Shown: positions 5,572 through 11,220 of the stretch, piece by piece
Layout of the letters: the number at the start of each line of letters is the position of its first letter
Numbering within the stretch: the first letter of the stretch is position 1
Assembly (NCBI GenBank): GCA_023393815.1
Contig: JAEXBU010000044.1
Location: 1-14,067, forward strand
Direction of reading: 5' to 3'
Origin: Bacillota bacterium
GTDB lineage: Bacteria > Bacillota > Clostridia > Tissierellales > Peptoniphilaceae
Length of the DNA stretch: 14,067 nt
Program-made: the position numbers and the translations under genes
The notes under the pieces: model-generated
Database searches by the model: none
Seen by the model: the letters and a program-made list of their open reading frames with translations, nothing else
Told to the model about the DNA's origin: nothing

Positions 5572-6975
5572 ATGTTATTTCAATTCGACAATTCTTACGC
5601 GCGACTGCCTCGGCGCTTTTACCGTAGCGTAAAGCCTACTCCGGTAGCGGATCCCGCATTTTTTATAACGAACAAGGTGCTGGCGCAGGACTTGGGCATC
5701 GACGATGAACGACTTTTTTCCGACGAAGGACTCGCCTATGTAAGCGGCAACGCCCTTCCCGAACAAGCCGCGTCCATTGCCATGGCCTATATGGGCCATC
5801 AGTTCGGCTACCCGACCATGTTAGGAGACGGACGGGCGATTTTACTCGGCGAGCAAATCACTCCGCAAGGTGAGCGCTTCGACATTCAGCTAAAGGGATC
5901 GGGGCGAACGCCCTTTTCTCGGCAGGGAGATGGCCGTGCGGCGCTAGGCCCCATGCTTAGGGAATATATTCTAAGCGAGGCCATGTACCATTTGGGCGTG
6001 CCCACGACGCGAGCCTTGGCCGTAGTAACTACGGGAAACACGGTGCAGCGAACAAAAAGAGAACCGGGCGCTATTTTCACGCGCGTGGCAAAGAGCCATT
6101 TGCGGGTGGGCACCTTCGAGTGGCTCGCATCCGTCGGCGGCGACGTGGCGGTACTGTTAGACTACGCCATCGCGCGCCACGATCCGGATCTTCTCTACGC
6201 GCCGGATCGAGCGGCGACGTGGCTCAGGCGAATCGCCGAGCGCCAGGCGGATCTCATCGCTCGGTGGATGGCCTTGGGCTTTGTTCATGGGGTCATGAAC
6301 ACGGACAATATGACCATTTCCGGAGAAACCATCGACTACGGCCCCTGCGCTTTTCTGGACACCTTCGATCCCAAAACGGTCTTCAGTTCCATCGACCATT
6401 TCGGCCGCTACCGTTTCGAAAATCAGGGGCAGATCGGCGTGTTCAATCTGACGAAATTGGCGGAATCCTTGGGAGATTTGTTAGGAGACGCCGACGCGCA
6501 AAAGGAAAAGACCGCAGACGCCATGAAGGCCTATGCTGATACCTTCCAAAAAGCATACTTCCAATATATGGCGAAGCGCTTGGGCTTTGCCGCAGTCGAC
6601 GAGTCCGTTTCCCTGTGGATCTACGACTGGCTTCGCCTTCTTACACTGGAAAAAGCCGATTACAACGAGTCGTTTTTACGCCTCACCTACGGGGATAAGC
6701 GAGACAAGTGCTCGGCGGATTTTTCCGCGCTTTGCGACAAACTCACTGACGCCACCGGCGAGGAAGGCGACCGCATTCGTCGGGCCAACAATCCGGCCGT
6801 CTTTCCCCGCAACTACTTGGTGGAACGCGCCATTCAAGAAGCGGAATCGGGAGACAAAAGTTTTCTCCTCCATTTTATCAAGTTGTTGGAAGATCCCTAC
6901 GCCCACACGCCGGAACAGATGGATTTGCGGGACGCTCCGTCCATCCCCATGTACAAGACCTTTTGCGGGACCTAA
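5572..6975 (+). CDS. selO: Protein adenylyltransferase SelO (YdiU)
   Basis: Encodes 467 residues, the usual length for bacterial SelO. SelO is a kinase-fold enzyme that binds ATP upside down and transfers AMP to Ser/Thr/Tyr of target proteins, linked to redox stress. Visible family motifs are GHQFGYPTMLGDGRA (75-88), QLKGSGRTPFSR (106-117) with the ATP-binding lysine K108, GDGRAALGPMLREY, the metal-binding VHGVMNTDNMTI (N243 and D246 region) and IDYGPCAFLD with the DFG-like D255. The C-terminus ends KTFCGT, where the single cysteine C465 stands in the place of the redox CxxC/CxxU end of other SelO proteins. The ATG at 5572 has only a weak GGTGAT site before it. It stands alone between rlmD and the racemase operon. 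Confidence 0.93.
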   Translation: MLFQFDNSYARLPRRFYRSVKPTPVADPAFFITNKVLAQDLGIDDERLFSDEGLAYVSGNALPEQAASIAMAYMGHQFGYPTMLGDGRAILLGEQITPQGERFDIQLKGSGRTPFSRQGDGRAALGPMLREYILSEAMYHLGVPTTRALAVVTTGNTVQRTKREPGAIFTRVAKSHLRVGTFEWLASVGGDVAVLLDYAIARHDPDLLYAPDRAATWLRRIAERQADLIARWMALGFVHGVMNTDNMTISGETIDYGPCAFLDTFDPKTVFSSIDHFGRYRFENQGQIGVFNLTKLAESLGDLLGDADAQKEKTADAMKAYADTFQKAYFQYMAKRLGFAAVDESVSLWIYDWLRLLTLEKADYNESFLRLTYGDKRDKCSADFSALCDKLTDATGEEGDRIRRANNPAVFPRNYLVERAIQEAESGDKSFLLHFIKLLEDPYAHTPEQMDLRDAPSIPMYKTFCGT

Positions 6976-7021
6976 GCTTTTCCTAAGATTTCCCCTCCCT
7001 TCAGGCGCAAAGCTCCCACTG

Positions 7022-7030
7022 TGGTACAAT
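7022..7030 (+). promoter_or_regulatory. Extended -10 promoter of the D-aspartate operon
   Basis: TGGTACAAT (7022-7030, read as TG-G-TACAAT) lies 30 bases before the ATG at 7060, with AAAAAAGGAT as ribosome site in between. No -35 box matches well. No terminator separates it from selO, so some read-through from selO is possible. Confidence 0.6.
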
Positions 7031-7059
7031 AGAGAAAATACAAAAAAGGATCTGACGCT

Positions 7060-7737
7060 ATGAATTATGAATTAGGCATCGTCGGCGGAATGGGCCCTTT
7101 GGCCACCTCCGTCCTCTTCGACTACATCGTTCGCCACACTTTCGCCGAAAACGATCAAGCCCACATTAACGCCTTGATACTCAACCACGCCACCCTTCCC
7201 GACCGCACCCAGGTCATTCTCCGGGGAAAAGACGATGATTTTCTCGACGCGGTGAAGGGCGACTTCGCCATTTTAAACAATTTACAGGTACCCCTTATCG
7301 CCTTTCCCTGCAATACCGGCCACTACTTTTTCGACGCCATGCAGGCCATGGCCGACGGGGACATCATTAACATGGTCGACGAAACCTTGGCGCGGTGCCA
7401 ATCCATGGGCGTGAAAAAAGTGGCGGTCTTCGCCACAAAAGGCACCACCTCCACCAAACTTTACGACCGCTACGCCGCCGCCCGCGACTTGGCCGTCCTC
7501 TATCCCACCGAGGAGGAACAGGAGACGATCACCCGCGTCATTTACGACGTGAAGGGAAAGGGCAAAACCCACTTTCCCGTAATGGACGCACTGATCACCA
7601 AGTACACGGAAGACGCCGTAGTCATTCTTGCCTGCACGGAACTTTCCACCATCGGCATCGAGCACCCGAAGGTCGTGGACACCACCCAAGTTCTAGGGGA
7701 TGTGATTATCGAACGCACGGGAAGAAAGAGGGTATAA
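7060..7737 (+). CDS. racD: Aspartate racemase (Asp/Glu racemase family)
   Basis: Encodes 225 residues. The family interconverts L- and D-aspartate (or glutamate) without a cofactor by two cysteines facing each other. Both are present: C84 in FPCNTGHYF and C192 in LACTELSTIG. The N-terminus ELGIVGGMGPLAT is the standard opening of this family. The stop overlaps the start of the next gene (TAATG at 7735-7739), a D-aspartate ligase. This is the arrangement of the racemase-ligase pair of Enterococcus faecium that makes the D-Asp bridge of peptidoglycan. I therefore prefer aspartate over glutamate as substrate. It is cytoplasmic, with no signal peptide. Confidence 0.88.
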   Translation: MNYELGIVGGMGPLATSVLFDYIVRHTFAENDQAHINALILNHATLPDRTQVILRGKDDDFLDAVKGDFAILNNLQVPLIAFPCNTGHYFFDAMQAMADGDIINMVDETLARCQSMGVKKVAVFATKGTTSTKLYDRYAAARDLAVLYPTEEEQETITRVIYDVKGKGKTHFPVMDALITKYTEDAVVILACTELSTIGIEHPKVVDTTQVLGDVIIERTGRKRV

Positions 7738-8948
7738 TGGACTTTATTTCAATTATTTTAGGCACGGACAACAACGCCTATGGCGTCGCACGATCCCTCC
7801 ACGAAGCCTACGGCATTCACTCCTACTCCTATGGGGTGAAGCCCCTGCGGTTTACGCGAAAATCAAAAATCGTGGACGTGGAAGTACACGAAGGCTTCGA
7901 TACGGACGCAGGCTTTTTGCCGGTAATGGATAAAATCTACGACCGCTTTCAAAAAGATGGGCTCCCGATCCTCCTCACCTCCTGTTCCGACGGCTATACC
8001 GCCCTGATCGCCAAATACAAAGAGCACCTAAAAGAGCGCTTTCTCTTTAACTACATCGACTACGACCTGCAACAAAAGTTGGAAAACAAAGAAGATTTCT
8101 ACGCCATTTGCGAGAATTACGGCCTGGACTACCCGAAAACCGTGATCATTACGGAAAAAAACAAAGACCGTTTGGATCCGGGCCTTTCCTATCCCGTAGG
8201 ACTCAAGGCCAACGACAGCATCGCCTTCGTTCACCTGCATTTCGAAGGAAAGAAAAAGTTTTACAAAATCGAAGATGCCGAGGAACTGAAGCGAGTGGTG
8301 GATTCCATTTACGCCGCCGGCTATAAGGGAGATTTAATCGCCCAAGACTTCATCCCCGGCAACTCCTCGGCCATGTACGTCTTAAACGCCTACGTGGATA
8401 CGCGGGGCGAGGTGACCATGATGTGTTTGGGCAAATGCCTATTAGATGAATGCCTGCCCTACGAAATCGGCAACTACAACGCCCTCTTGACCGTGGGGGA
8501 TGCGGCTCTTTACAGCCAATACGAAGCCTTCTTAAAGGCCATCGACTACCGCGGCTTCGCCAACTTCGATTTAAAATACGACGTCCGCGACGGCAAGTAC
8601 AAGGTGTTTGAAATCAATATCCGCCAGGGCCGTTCCTCCTACTACATGACCGCCGGCGGCTGCAACTTCATGACCTATCCGGTGCGGGATTTAATTGCGG
8701 GGGAATCCGTGCCCTGCCACTACCACGACCGACGAGGCCTGTGGCTCTTTGTGGATCCGTCGGTACTTAGAAAATACGGAAGTGAGAAGGACAAAGATTT
8801 AATCGACACCTCCTTGAAAGAAGGCTTCACCTTCACCCAGTGGTACGAAAACGACCGCTCCCTCCCCCGCTTCCTCGACTATATGCGCCGGCGCATTTCT
8901 ACCAGAAAATACTATCCCCACTACGAACCCCAACGCCAAAACGACTAA
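7737..8948 (+). CDS. D-aspartate ligase (ATP-grasp), peptidoglycan bridge enzyme
   Basis: Encodes 403 residues from the ATG at 7737 that overlaps the racemase stop; a longer frame reaching back into the racemase is not real. It resembles the E. faecium ligase Aslfm, which adds the beta-carboxyl of D-aspartate to the side-chain amine of lysine in the UDP-MurNAc-pentapeptide. Shared features seen here are the start IILGTDNNAYGVARSLHEAYG, QDFIPGNSSAMYVLNAYVD (about 202-220), MMCLGKCLLDE, IGNYNALL, and the ATP-grasp metal-site motif GFANFDLKYDVRDGKYK with FEINIRQGRSS (about 272-301). E and N in FEIN should bind magnesium-ATP. The paired racemase supplies D-Asp. The acceptor may be lysine or ornithine. 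A terminator follows directly. Confidence 0.9.
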   Translation: MDFISIILGTDNNAYGVARSLHEAYGIHSYSYGVKPLRFTRKSKIVDVEVHEGFDTDAGFLPVMDKIYDRFQKDGLPILLTSCSDGYTALIAKYKEHLKERFLFNYIDYDLQQKLENKEDFYAICENYGLDYPKTVIITEKNKDRLDPGLSYPVGLKANDSIAFVHLHFEGKKKFYKIEDAEELKRVVDSIYAAGYKGDLIAQDFIPGNSSAMYVLNAYVDTRGEVTMMCLGKCLLDECLPYEIGNYNALLTVGDAALYSQYEAFLKAIDYRGFANFDLKYDVRDGKYKVFEINIRQGRSSYYMTAGGCNFMTYPVRDLIAGESVPCHYHDRRGLWLFVDPSVLRKYGSEKDKDLIDTSLKEGFTFTQWYENDRSLPRFLDYMRRRISTRKYYPHYEPQRQND

Positions 8949-8970
8949 AAGCCCCCTCAGGGGTTTTTTT
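8947..8970 (+). terminator. Terminator of the D-aspartate operon
   Basis: CCCC and GGGG (8960-8963) pair around a short CTCA-type loop, followed by seven T (8964-8970). It starts at the stop codon of the ligase gene. Confidence 0.85.
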
Positions 8971-8981
8971 ATTGCCCCGTC

Positions 8982-9013
8982 AAAAAAGCCCGCCGATCGG
9001 CGAGCCTTTTTTC
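8982..9013. terminator. Bidirectional terminator
   Basis: A near-palindrome with the perfect core CGCCGATCGGCG (8991-9002) flanked by GCC/AGCC. It has six A on the left and six T on the right, so it reads as a terminator on both strands. It lies between converging operons, as a second stop after the D-aspartate operon and after the amidase operon. Confidence 0.8.
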
Positions 9014-9053
9014 ACTTTCTTTTGGTCCCACTTGCATTTGCCATCGAAGTGCA

Positions 9054-9080
9054 ACAAAAAAACGAGCCCGAAAGGCTCGT
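9054..9080 (-). terminator. Terminator of the sigma-amidase operon
   Basis: On the minus strand ACGAGCC (9080-9074) pairs with GGCTCGT (9068-9062) around a five-base loop, followed by TTTTTTTG. It lies 39 bases after the amidase stop codon at 9119. Confidence 0.85.
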
Positions 9081-9118
9081 CGTAAGGTAGAAGGAATCTC
9101 GCAGAAAAGGAAGAGAGG

Positions 9119-9592
9119 CTAGAGGCTTTCCCAAAAGCCCCACCACTCGGCCCAGTTGTTTTTTGCCATGGAGGCGGGGCAAATTTTTCGAGATGCGTCG
9201 TAGTGGCGCACGACGCGGTCTTTGGGAATGCCATAAAAGGCCATGAGCTCTTTCACCAAATCCCGGGCGTGAGCCAAGGCCCGTTTACGGTCGATGCCTT
9301 GATGGATGCAAATTTCCACGCCGATGGAATTGCCGTTGGTGATGCCGTGGGCTCCGCGGCCGTCGCCACAATGCCAGGCGGCGTAGGCGTCTTCGATCAC
9401 TTGCACCACCCCGTGATCGTCTACGAAATAGTGGGCGCTCGCCCCGCGGTTGGCGCCGGAAAAGTAACGGTAGTGGGCCATGGCATCGGCGCCCGCCGAA
9501 GGATTGCCCGTGTCGTGTACGACAATGTAGGCGATCCCCTTTCCCTTTCTCGAAGAAAAATTAAAATGAATCAACTGTTTGTTTAGAAGCAT
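9119..9592 (-). CDS. N-acetylmuramoyl-L-alanine amidase (Amidase_2 endolysin type)
   Basis: Encodes 157 residues consisting only of an Amidase_2/PGRP catalytic domain, which cuts the bond between MurNAc and L-Ala in peptidoglycan. Zinc ligands are H26 (YIVVHDTGN), H130 (RHYDASRKICP) and C138. Other family motifs are SAHYFVDDHG (52-61), AWHCGDGR (72-79) and SIGVEICIHQG. There is no signal peptide, membrane segment or cell-wall-binding domain. It therefore needs help to reach the wall, as phage endolysins do with a holin. The ATG at 9592 follows GAGGAGGACGT and overlaps the end of the sigma gene by 32 bases, so the two are translated from one message. The SOS-type promoter ahead of the sigma gene would make it DNA-damage inducible. 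A spore or growth amidase is less likely. Confidence 0.9.
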   Translation of the reverse strand: MLLNKQLIHFNFSSRKGKGIAYIVVHDTGNPSAGADAMAHYRYFSGANRGASAHYFVDDHGVVQVIEDAYAAWHCGDGRGAHGITNGNSIGVEICIHQGIDRKRALAHARDLVKELMAFYGIPKDRVVRHYDASRKICPASMAKNNWAEWWGFWESL

Positions 9593-10118
9593 ACGTCCTC
9601 CTCAAACGCTTCAAGGCGCGGGTTTTTGTATTGGCAACGGTCTGGTAGGACAAATTCAGGCGGCCGCTTATTTCCGAAAGCGACAGGCGACAGAAAAAGT
9701 GCATGCCGATCACCGCCCGCTCCCGGCTCGGCAACGCGTTCACGGCCACGTGGAGGGCGCGGGCTCGCTCTTTGATCAGCAAATCCTCCTCCGTGTTCTC
9801 TTCGGCTAGAAGCGTGGCCAAAACCTCTTCCGTCAAGGCTACGCAGGGATATTTTAGAGCGCGCTTTAAATCGTCCCACAAAAAATACTCCAGGCGCTTT
9901 TTGTAGTACAGGTGAAACGGTACGCCGCGGCTTGCGTCGAAGGCGTCCACCGCCTCTAGCAAAATCGCGCGAGCCTCGCCCAACAAATTTTCCGGATCTT
10001 GGGCGTAGGGCTGAATGCGGCGAATGGTATTTTGCATCATCGGTGCCAGATCCACGAGCAATTGCGCCAACACTTCCGGATCCCGATTTTTGGCCCGTTC
10101 CATGAGATAATCGTCCAT
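9561..10118 (-). CDS. Sigma-70 family RNA polymerase sigma factor (SOS-controlled)
   Basis: Encodes 185 residues from the ATG at 10118, five bases after AAAGGAG. The longer frame would start upstream in the LexA box. Residues about 35-85 resemble sigma region 2: LLGEARAILLEAVDAFDA, then GVPFHLYYKKRLEYFLWD. Residues about 130-178 are region 4: LPSRERAVIGMHFFC, LSLSEISGRLNLSYQTVANT, then RALKRLRR. There is no region 1 or 3 and no anti-sigma gene next to it. Size and arrangement are like the small sigma factors of the UviA/TcdR group or phage-derived factors, but I cannot assign a subfamily by eye. It is first in an operon with an endolysin-type amidase and lies next to the DUF1659-DUF2922-YvrJ operon, which could be its target. 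Confidence 0.85.
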   Translation of the reverse strand: MDDYLMERAKNRDPEVLAQLLVDLAPMMQNTIRRIQPYAQDPENLLGEARAILLEAVDAFDASRGVPFHLYYKKRLEYFLWDDLKRALKYPCVALTEEVLATLLAEENTEEDLLIKERARALHVAVNALPSRERAVIGMHFFCRLSLSEISGRLNLSYQTVANTKTRALKRLRRTYASKQTVDSF

Positions 10119-10142
10119 AGAGACTCCTTTCACGATGTATCT

Positions 10143-10154
10143 GAACAAATGTTT
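10143..10154 (+). promoter_or_regulatory. LexA (SOS) box 2, downstream of the transcription start
   Basis: GAACAAATGTTT fits the Gram-positive LexA/DinR consensus GAAC-RNRY-GTTY at every position. It lies just downstream of the expected transcription start (about 10158) of the sigma gene, where a bound repressor would block RNA polymerase. Binding is inferred. Confidence 0.7.
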
Positions 10155-10164
10155 TTACTTCTTT

Positions 10165-10193
10165 AGTTTAGCACGATTAAAACATATGTTCAA
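10165..10193 (-). promoter_or_regulatory. Promoter of the sigma-amidase operon
   Basis: On the minus strand TTGAAC (10193-10188), a 17-base spacer ending in TGC, and TAAACT (10170-10165), which is a TGn-extended -10 box. It looks like a vegetative-sigma promoter. One LexA box overlaps its -35 region and another sits just past the start point. Confidence 0.8.
10180..10191 (-). promoter_or_regulatory. LexA (SOS) box 1, over the -35 box
   Basis: GAACATATGTTT on the minus strand fits GAAC-RNRY-GTTY at every position, with the core ACATATGT fully symmetrical. It shares four bases with the -35 box, so LexA bound here would exclude RNA polymerase. Together with the box at 10143-10154 (centres 37 bases apart) it makes control by DNA damage likely. 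Confidence 0.75.
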
Positions 10194-10277
10194 GCCTGTT
10201 CGCCTTACATTCCCGATTTTCTTTTTTCTTTGTTTTCTTCTCGGAAAAAGACCGCAAAAATCTCTGCCGCGAAAAGC

Positions 10278-10311
10278 GCCCTTTCCCTAGAAAGAAAGGG
10301 CCTTACGGCCC
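10278..10311 (-). terminator. Overlapping hairpins after the YvrJ gene
   Basis: In the minus-strand transcript GGGCC (10311-10307) pairs with GGCCC (10302-10298) around a GTAA loop, followed by TTTCTTTCT. The 3' arm also takes part in a second, perfect 8-bp hairpin, GCCCTTTC (10301-10294) with GAAAGGGC (10285-10278), followed by GCTTTT. The two cannot form at once. The simplest reading is a pair of terminators for the DUF1659-DUF2922-YvrJ operon. Confidence 0.7.
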
Positions 10312-10316
10312 TCCTT

Positions 10317-10469
10317 TCACGGCATTTTGCTTTCAATGGTGCGTCCCAAATCGGCAATGGTTTCCGCCAATTTGTCGAGCTTTTCTTCCATCCGAAGGAT
10401 GAAGTAGCTGGCGACGACGATGGGAAAGCCGGTGTTGGCGATAAGGGAGAGGATCCCGTCCAAAGTCAT
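10317..10469 (-). CDS. yvrJ: YvrJ family membrane peptide
   Basis: A 50-residue gene, recognised from its product: MTLDGILSLIANTGFPIVVA then SYFILRMEEKLDKL. This fits the YvrJ family pattern, a single membrane helix containing the GFPI(V/A)V block, then R.E.KL and a short amphipathic or coiled tail. It starts six bases after the stop of the DUF2922 gene (TAACGGCTATG) without a strong ribosome site of its own, so translation is probably coupled. Small peptides with one membrane helix plus a charged coil also describe the BhlA/UviB holin-like family. Given the endolysin-type amidase without signal peptide next door, a holin-like role is an attractive guess but not shown. The function of YvrJ is unknown. 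Confidence 0.85.
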   Translation of the reverse strand: MTLDGILSLIANTGFPIVVASYFILRMEEKLDKLAETIADLGRTIESKMP

Positions 10470-10474
10470 AGCCG

Positions 10475-10693
10475 TTACTCGCCGAACAGCACATTGGATG
10501 TGACGGTGACGAGCTCGCCTTTTTGTGCGGCAGTAAACCGTCCCCCGGCGCGAAAGACGCCGGATTGCACGATCGAATCGGCTCCTTGCTTGGCTGTGCT
10601 TTCGTCTAAATCATCTTTCGGGTTGTTCACGCGAAGAGATGCTCTCTTTTGGTTCTCGTCCGCAAATGTAAGGGTAAGATATTTCTTTTCCAC
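10475..10693 (-). CDS. DUF2922 family protein
   Basis: Encodes 72 residues from a GTG start at 10693, directly after TAAGGAGGTAAACC; the TAA in that string is the stop of the gene before. The sequence (KKYLTLTFADENQKRASLRV, then NNPKDDLDESTAKQGAD, and GELVTVTSNVLFGE at the end) has the layout of the DUF2922 family: a beta hairpin, a helix around D..t...aM.., and a final strand. It is small, soluble and without signal. The family regularly occurs beside DUF1659 and YvrJ genes in Clostridia and relatives. The biochemical role is unknown. Confidence 0.85.
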   Translation of the reverse strand: MEKKYLTLTFADENQKRASLRVNNPKDDLDESTAKQGADSIVQSGVFRAGGRFTAAQKGELVTVTSNVLFGE

Positions 10694-10704
10694 GGTTTAC
10701 CTCC

Positions 10705-10908
10705 TTAGACTAATTCCCTGGTGGTGGTGACTTCTTTGGTGGTGGCCGGCGTTTGGCACAGGCCTTCAATGGCTTGGGCTGCGGCCTTCACATTTTCATC
10801 CGTCGCCTCGGGAATGACATTGCCGTAGGTGTGGGATCTGCGCGTCTTCTTTCCTTGCTCGTCTACCCCTTCCCAAATTAGGCGCAGGGATTTTCTCGTG
10901 TTTTCCAT
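10705..10908 (-). CDS. DUF1659 family protein
   Basis: Encodes 67 residues from the ATG at 10908, with AGGAGGTAGTACC before it. The product has the short DUF1659 layout: KSLRLIWEGVDEQGKKTRRS (strand and turn), HTYGNVIPEATDENVKAA, then an A..I..L helix and a basic or Thr-rich end (TTKEVTTTRELV). It is the first gene of a tight operon with DUF2922 and YvrJ; the DUF2922 ribosome site overlaps its stop codon. It is preceded by a structured leader of over 80 bases. DUF1659 and DUF2922 look like related small folds, perhaps partners in a complex. The function is unknown. Confidence 0.85.
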   Translation of the reverse strand: MENTRKSLRLIWEGVDEQGKKTRRSHTYGNVIPEATDENVKAAAQAIEGLCQTPATTKEVTTTRELV

Positions 10909-10954
10909 GGTACTACCTCCTCTTCCTATGGAATAATGAAACGCTTCTTTCTCT

Positions 10955-11037
10955 TGAAGGACCTAAGAAACCCATTGCCGGCTTTGTCGCGGTCGGTTTC
11001 CCTCGGGAAGGATCGCGGCGGGGTTTCTCGCCCTTCA
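10955..11037 (-). promoter_or_regulatory. Structured leader of the DUF1659 operon
   Basis: The minus-strand transcript can fold into a branched structure. TGAAGG (11037-11032) pairs with CCTTCA (10960-10955), AGAAACCC (11028-11021) with GGGTTTCT (10973-10966), CGCG (11017-11014) with CGCG (10991-10988), and TTCC (11009-11006) with GGAA (11001-10998) around a CGAG loop. The paired arms are nested in order. It ends about 45 bases before the DUF1659 start. It fits no riboswitch class I can name, though it may be one, or a protein-binding leader. A clear sigma-A type promoter for this operon was not found. Confidence 0.5.
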
Positions 11038-11101
11038 CTTATTTAATAGAATTCGGCGCGATTTTTTACCTACGGTTTTTGAAAAAAGTCGAAAAAAGTT
11101 T

Positions 11102-11137
11102 TTAAGAAAAAAGCGCGCCCTTTCGGACACGCTTTTT
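11102..11137. terminator. Hairpin terminator between S-layer and DUF1659 genes
   Basis: On the minus strand GCGTGTCC (11132-11125) pairs with GGGCGCGC (11120-11113), including two G-U pairs, around a GAAA loop, followed by TTTTTTCTT. A run of T also follows on the plus strand. It is a second stop for leftward transcripts from the S-layer gene. Confidence 0.75.
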
Positions 11138-11171
11138 GGCGATGGAAAACAACCTTCTCGCTCTTTTAAAC

Positions 11172-11204
11172 AACAAAAAACCCGCGTGTTTCCACGCGAG
11201 TTTT
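11172..11204 (-). terminator. Terminator of the S-layer homology gene
   Basis: On the minus strand CGCGTG (11198-11193) pairs with CACGCG (11188-11183) around a GAAA loop. The stem extends through A/T pairs and is followed by TTTTTTG. It lies about 20 bases after the stop codon at 11221. Confidence 0.85.
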
Positions 11205-11220
11205 CGTACACTCGATTTGC

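Noticed and set aside
6120..6539. Arginine-rich plus-strand open frame inside selO, and the similar one at 6533-7063
   Set aside because: Low-complexity product typical of the wrong frame in a GC-rich gene, while the selO frame holds all family motifs.
7395..7736. N-terminal extension of the D-aspartate ligase frame back into the racemase gene
   Set aside because: It is the racemase read in another frame; the ATG at 7737 overlapping the racemase stop matches the start of known ligases.
10925..11037. Open frame of about 41 codons (GTG start, very basic product) across the DUF1659 leader
   Set aside because: No ribosome site before the GTG, low-complexity basic product, and the same bases form nested helices; more likely a structured RNA than a gene.
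10955..11037. Possible c-di-GMP-I (GEMM) riboswitch, from GGGAAACC and ACAAAGCC strings
   Set aside because: The two strings are too close together to hold the required hairpin, and each differs from the consensus.
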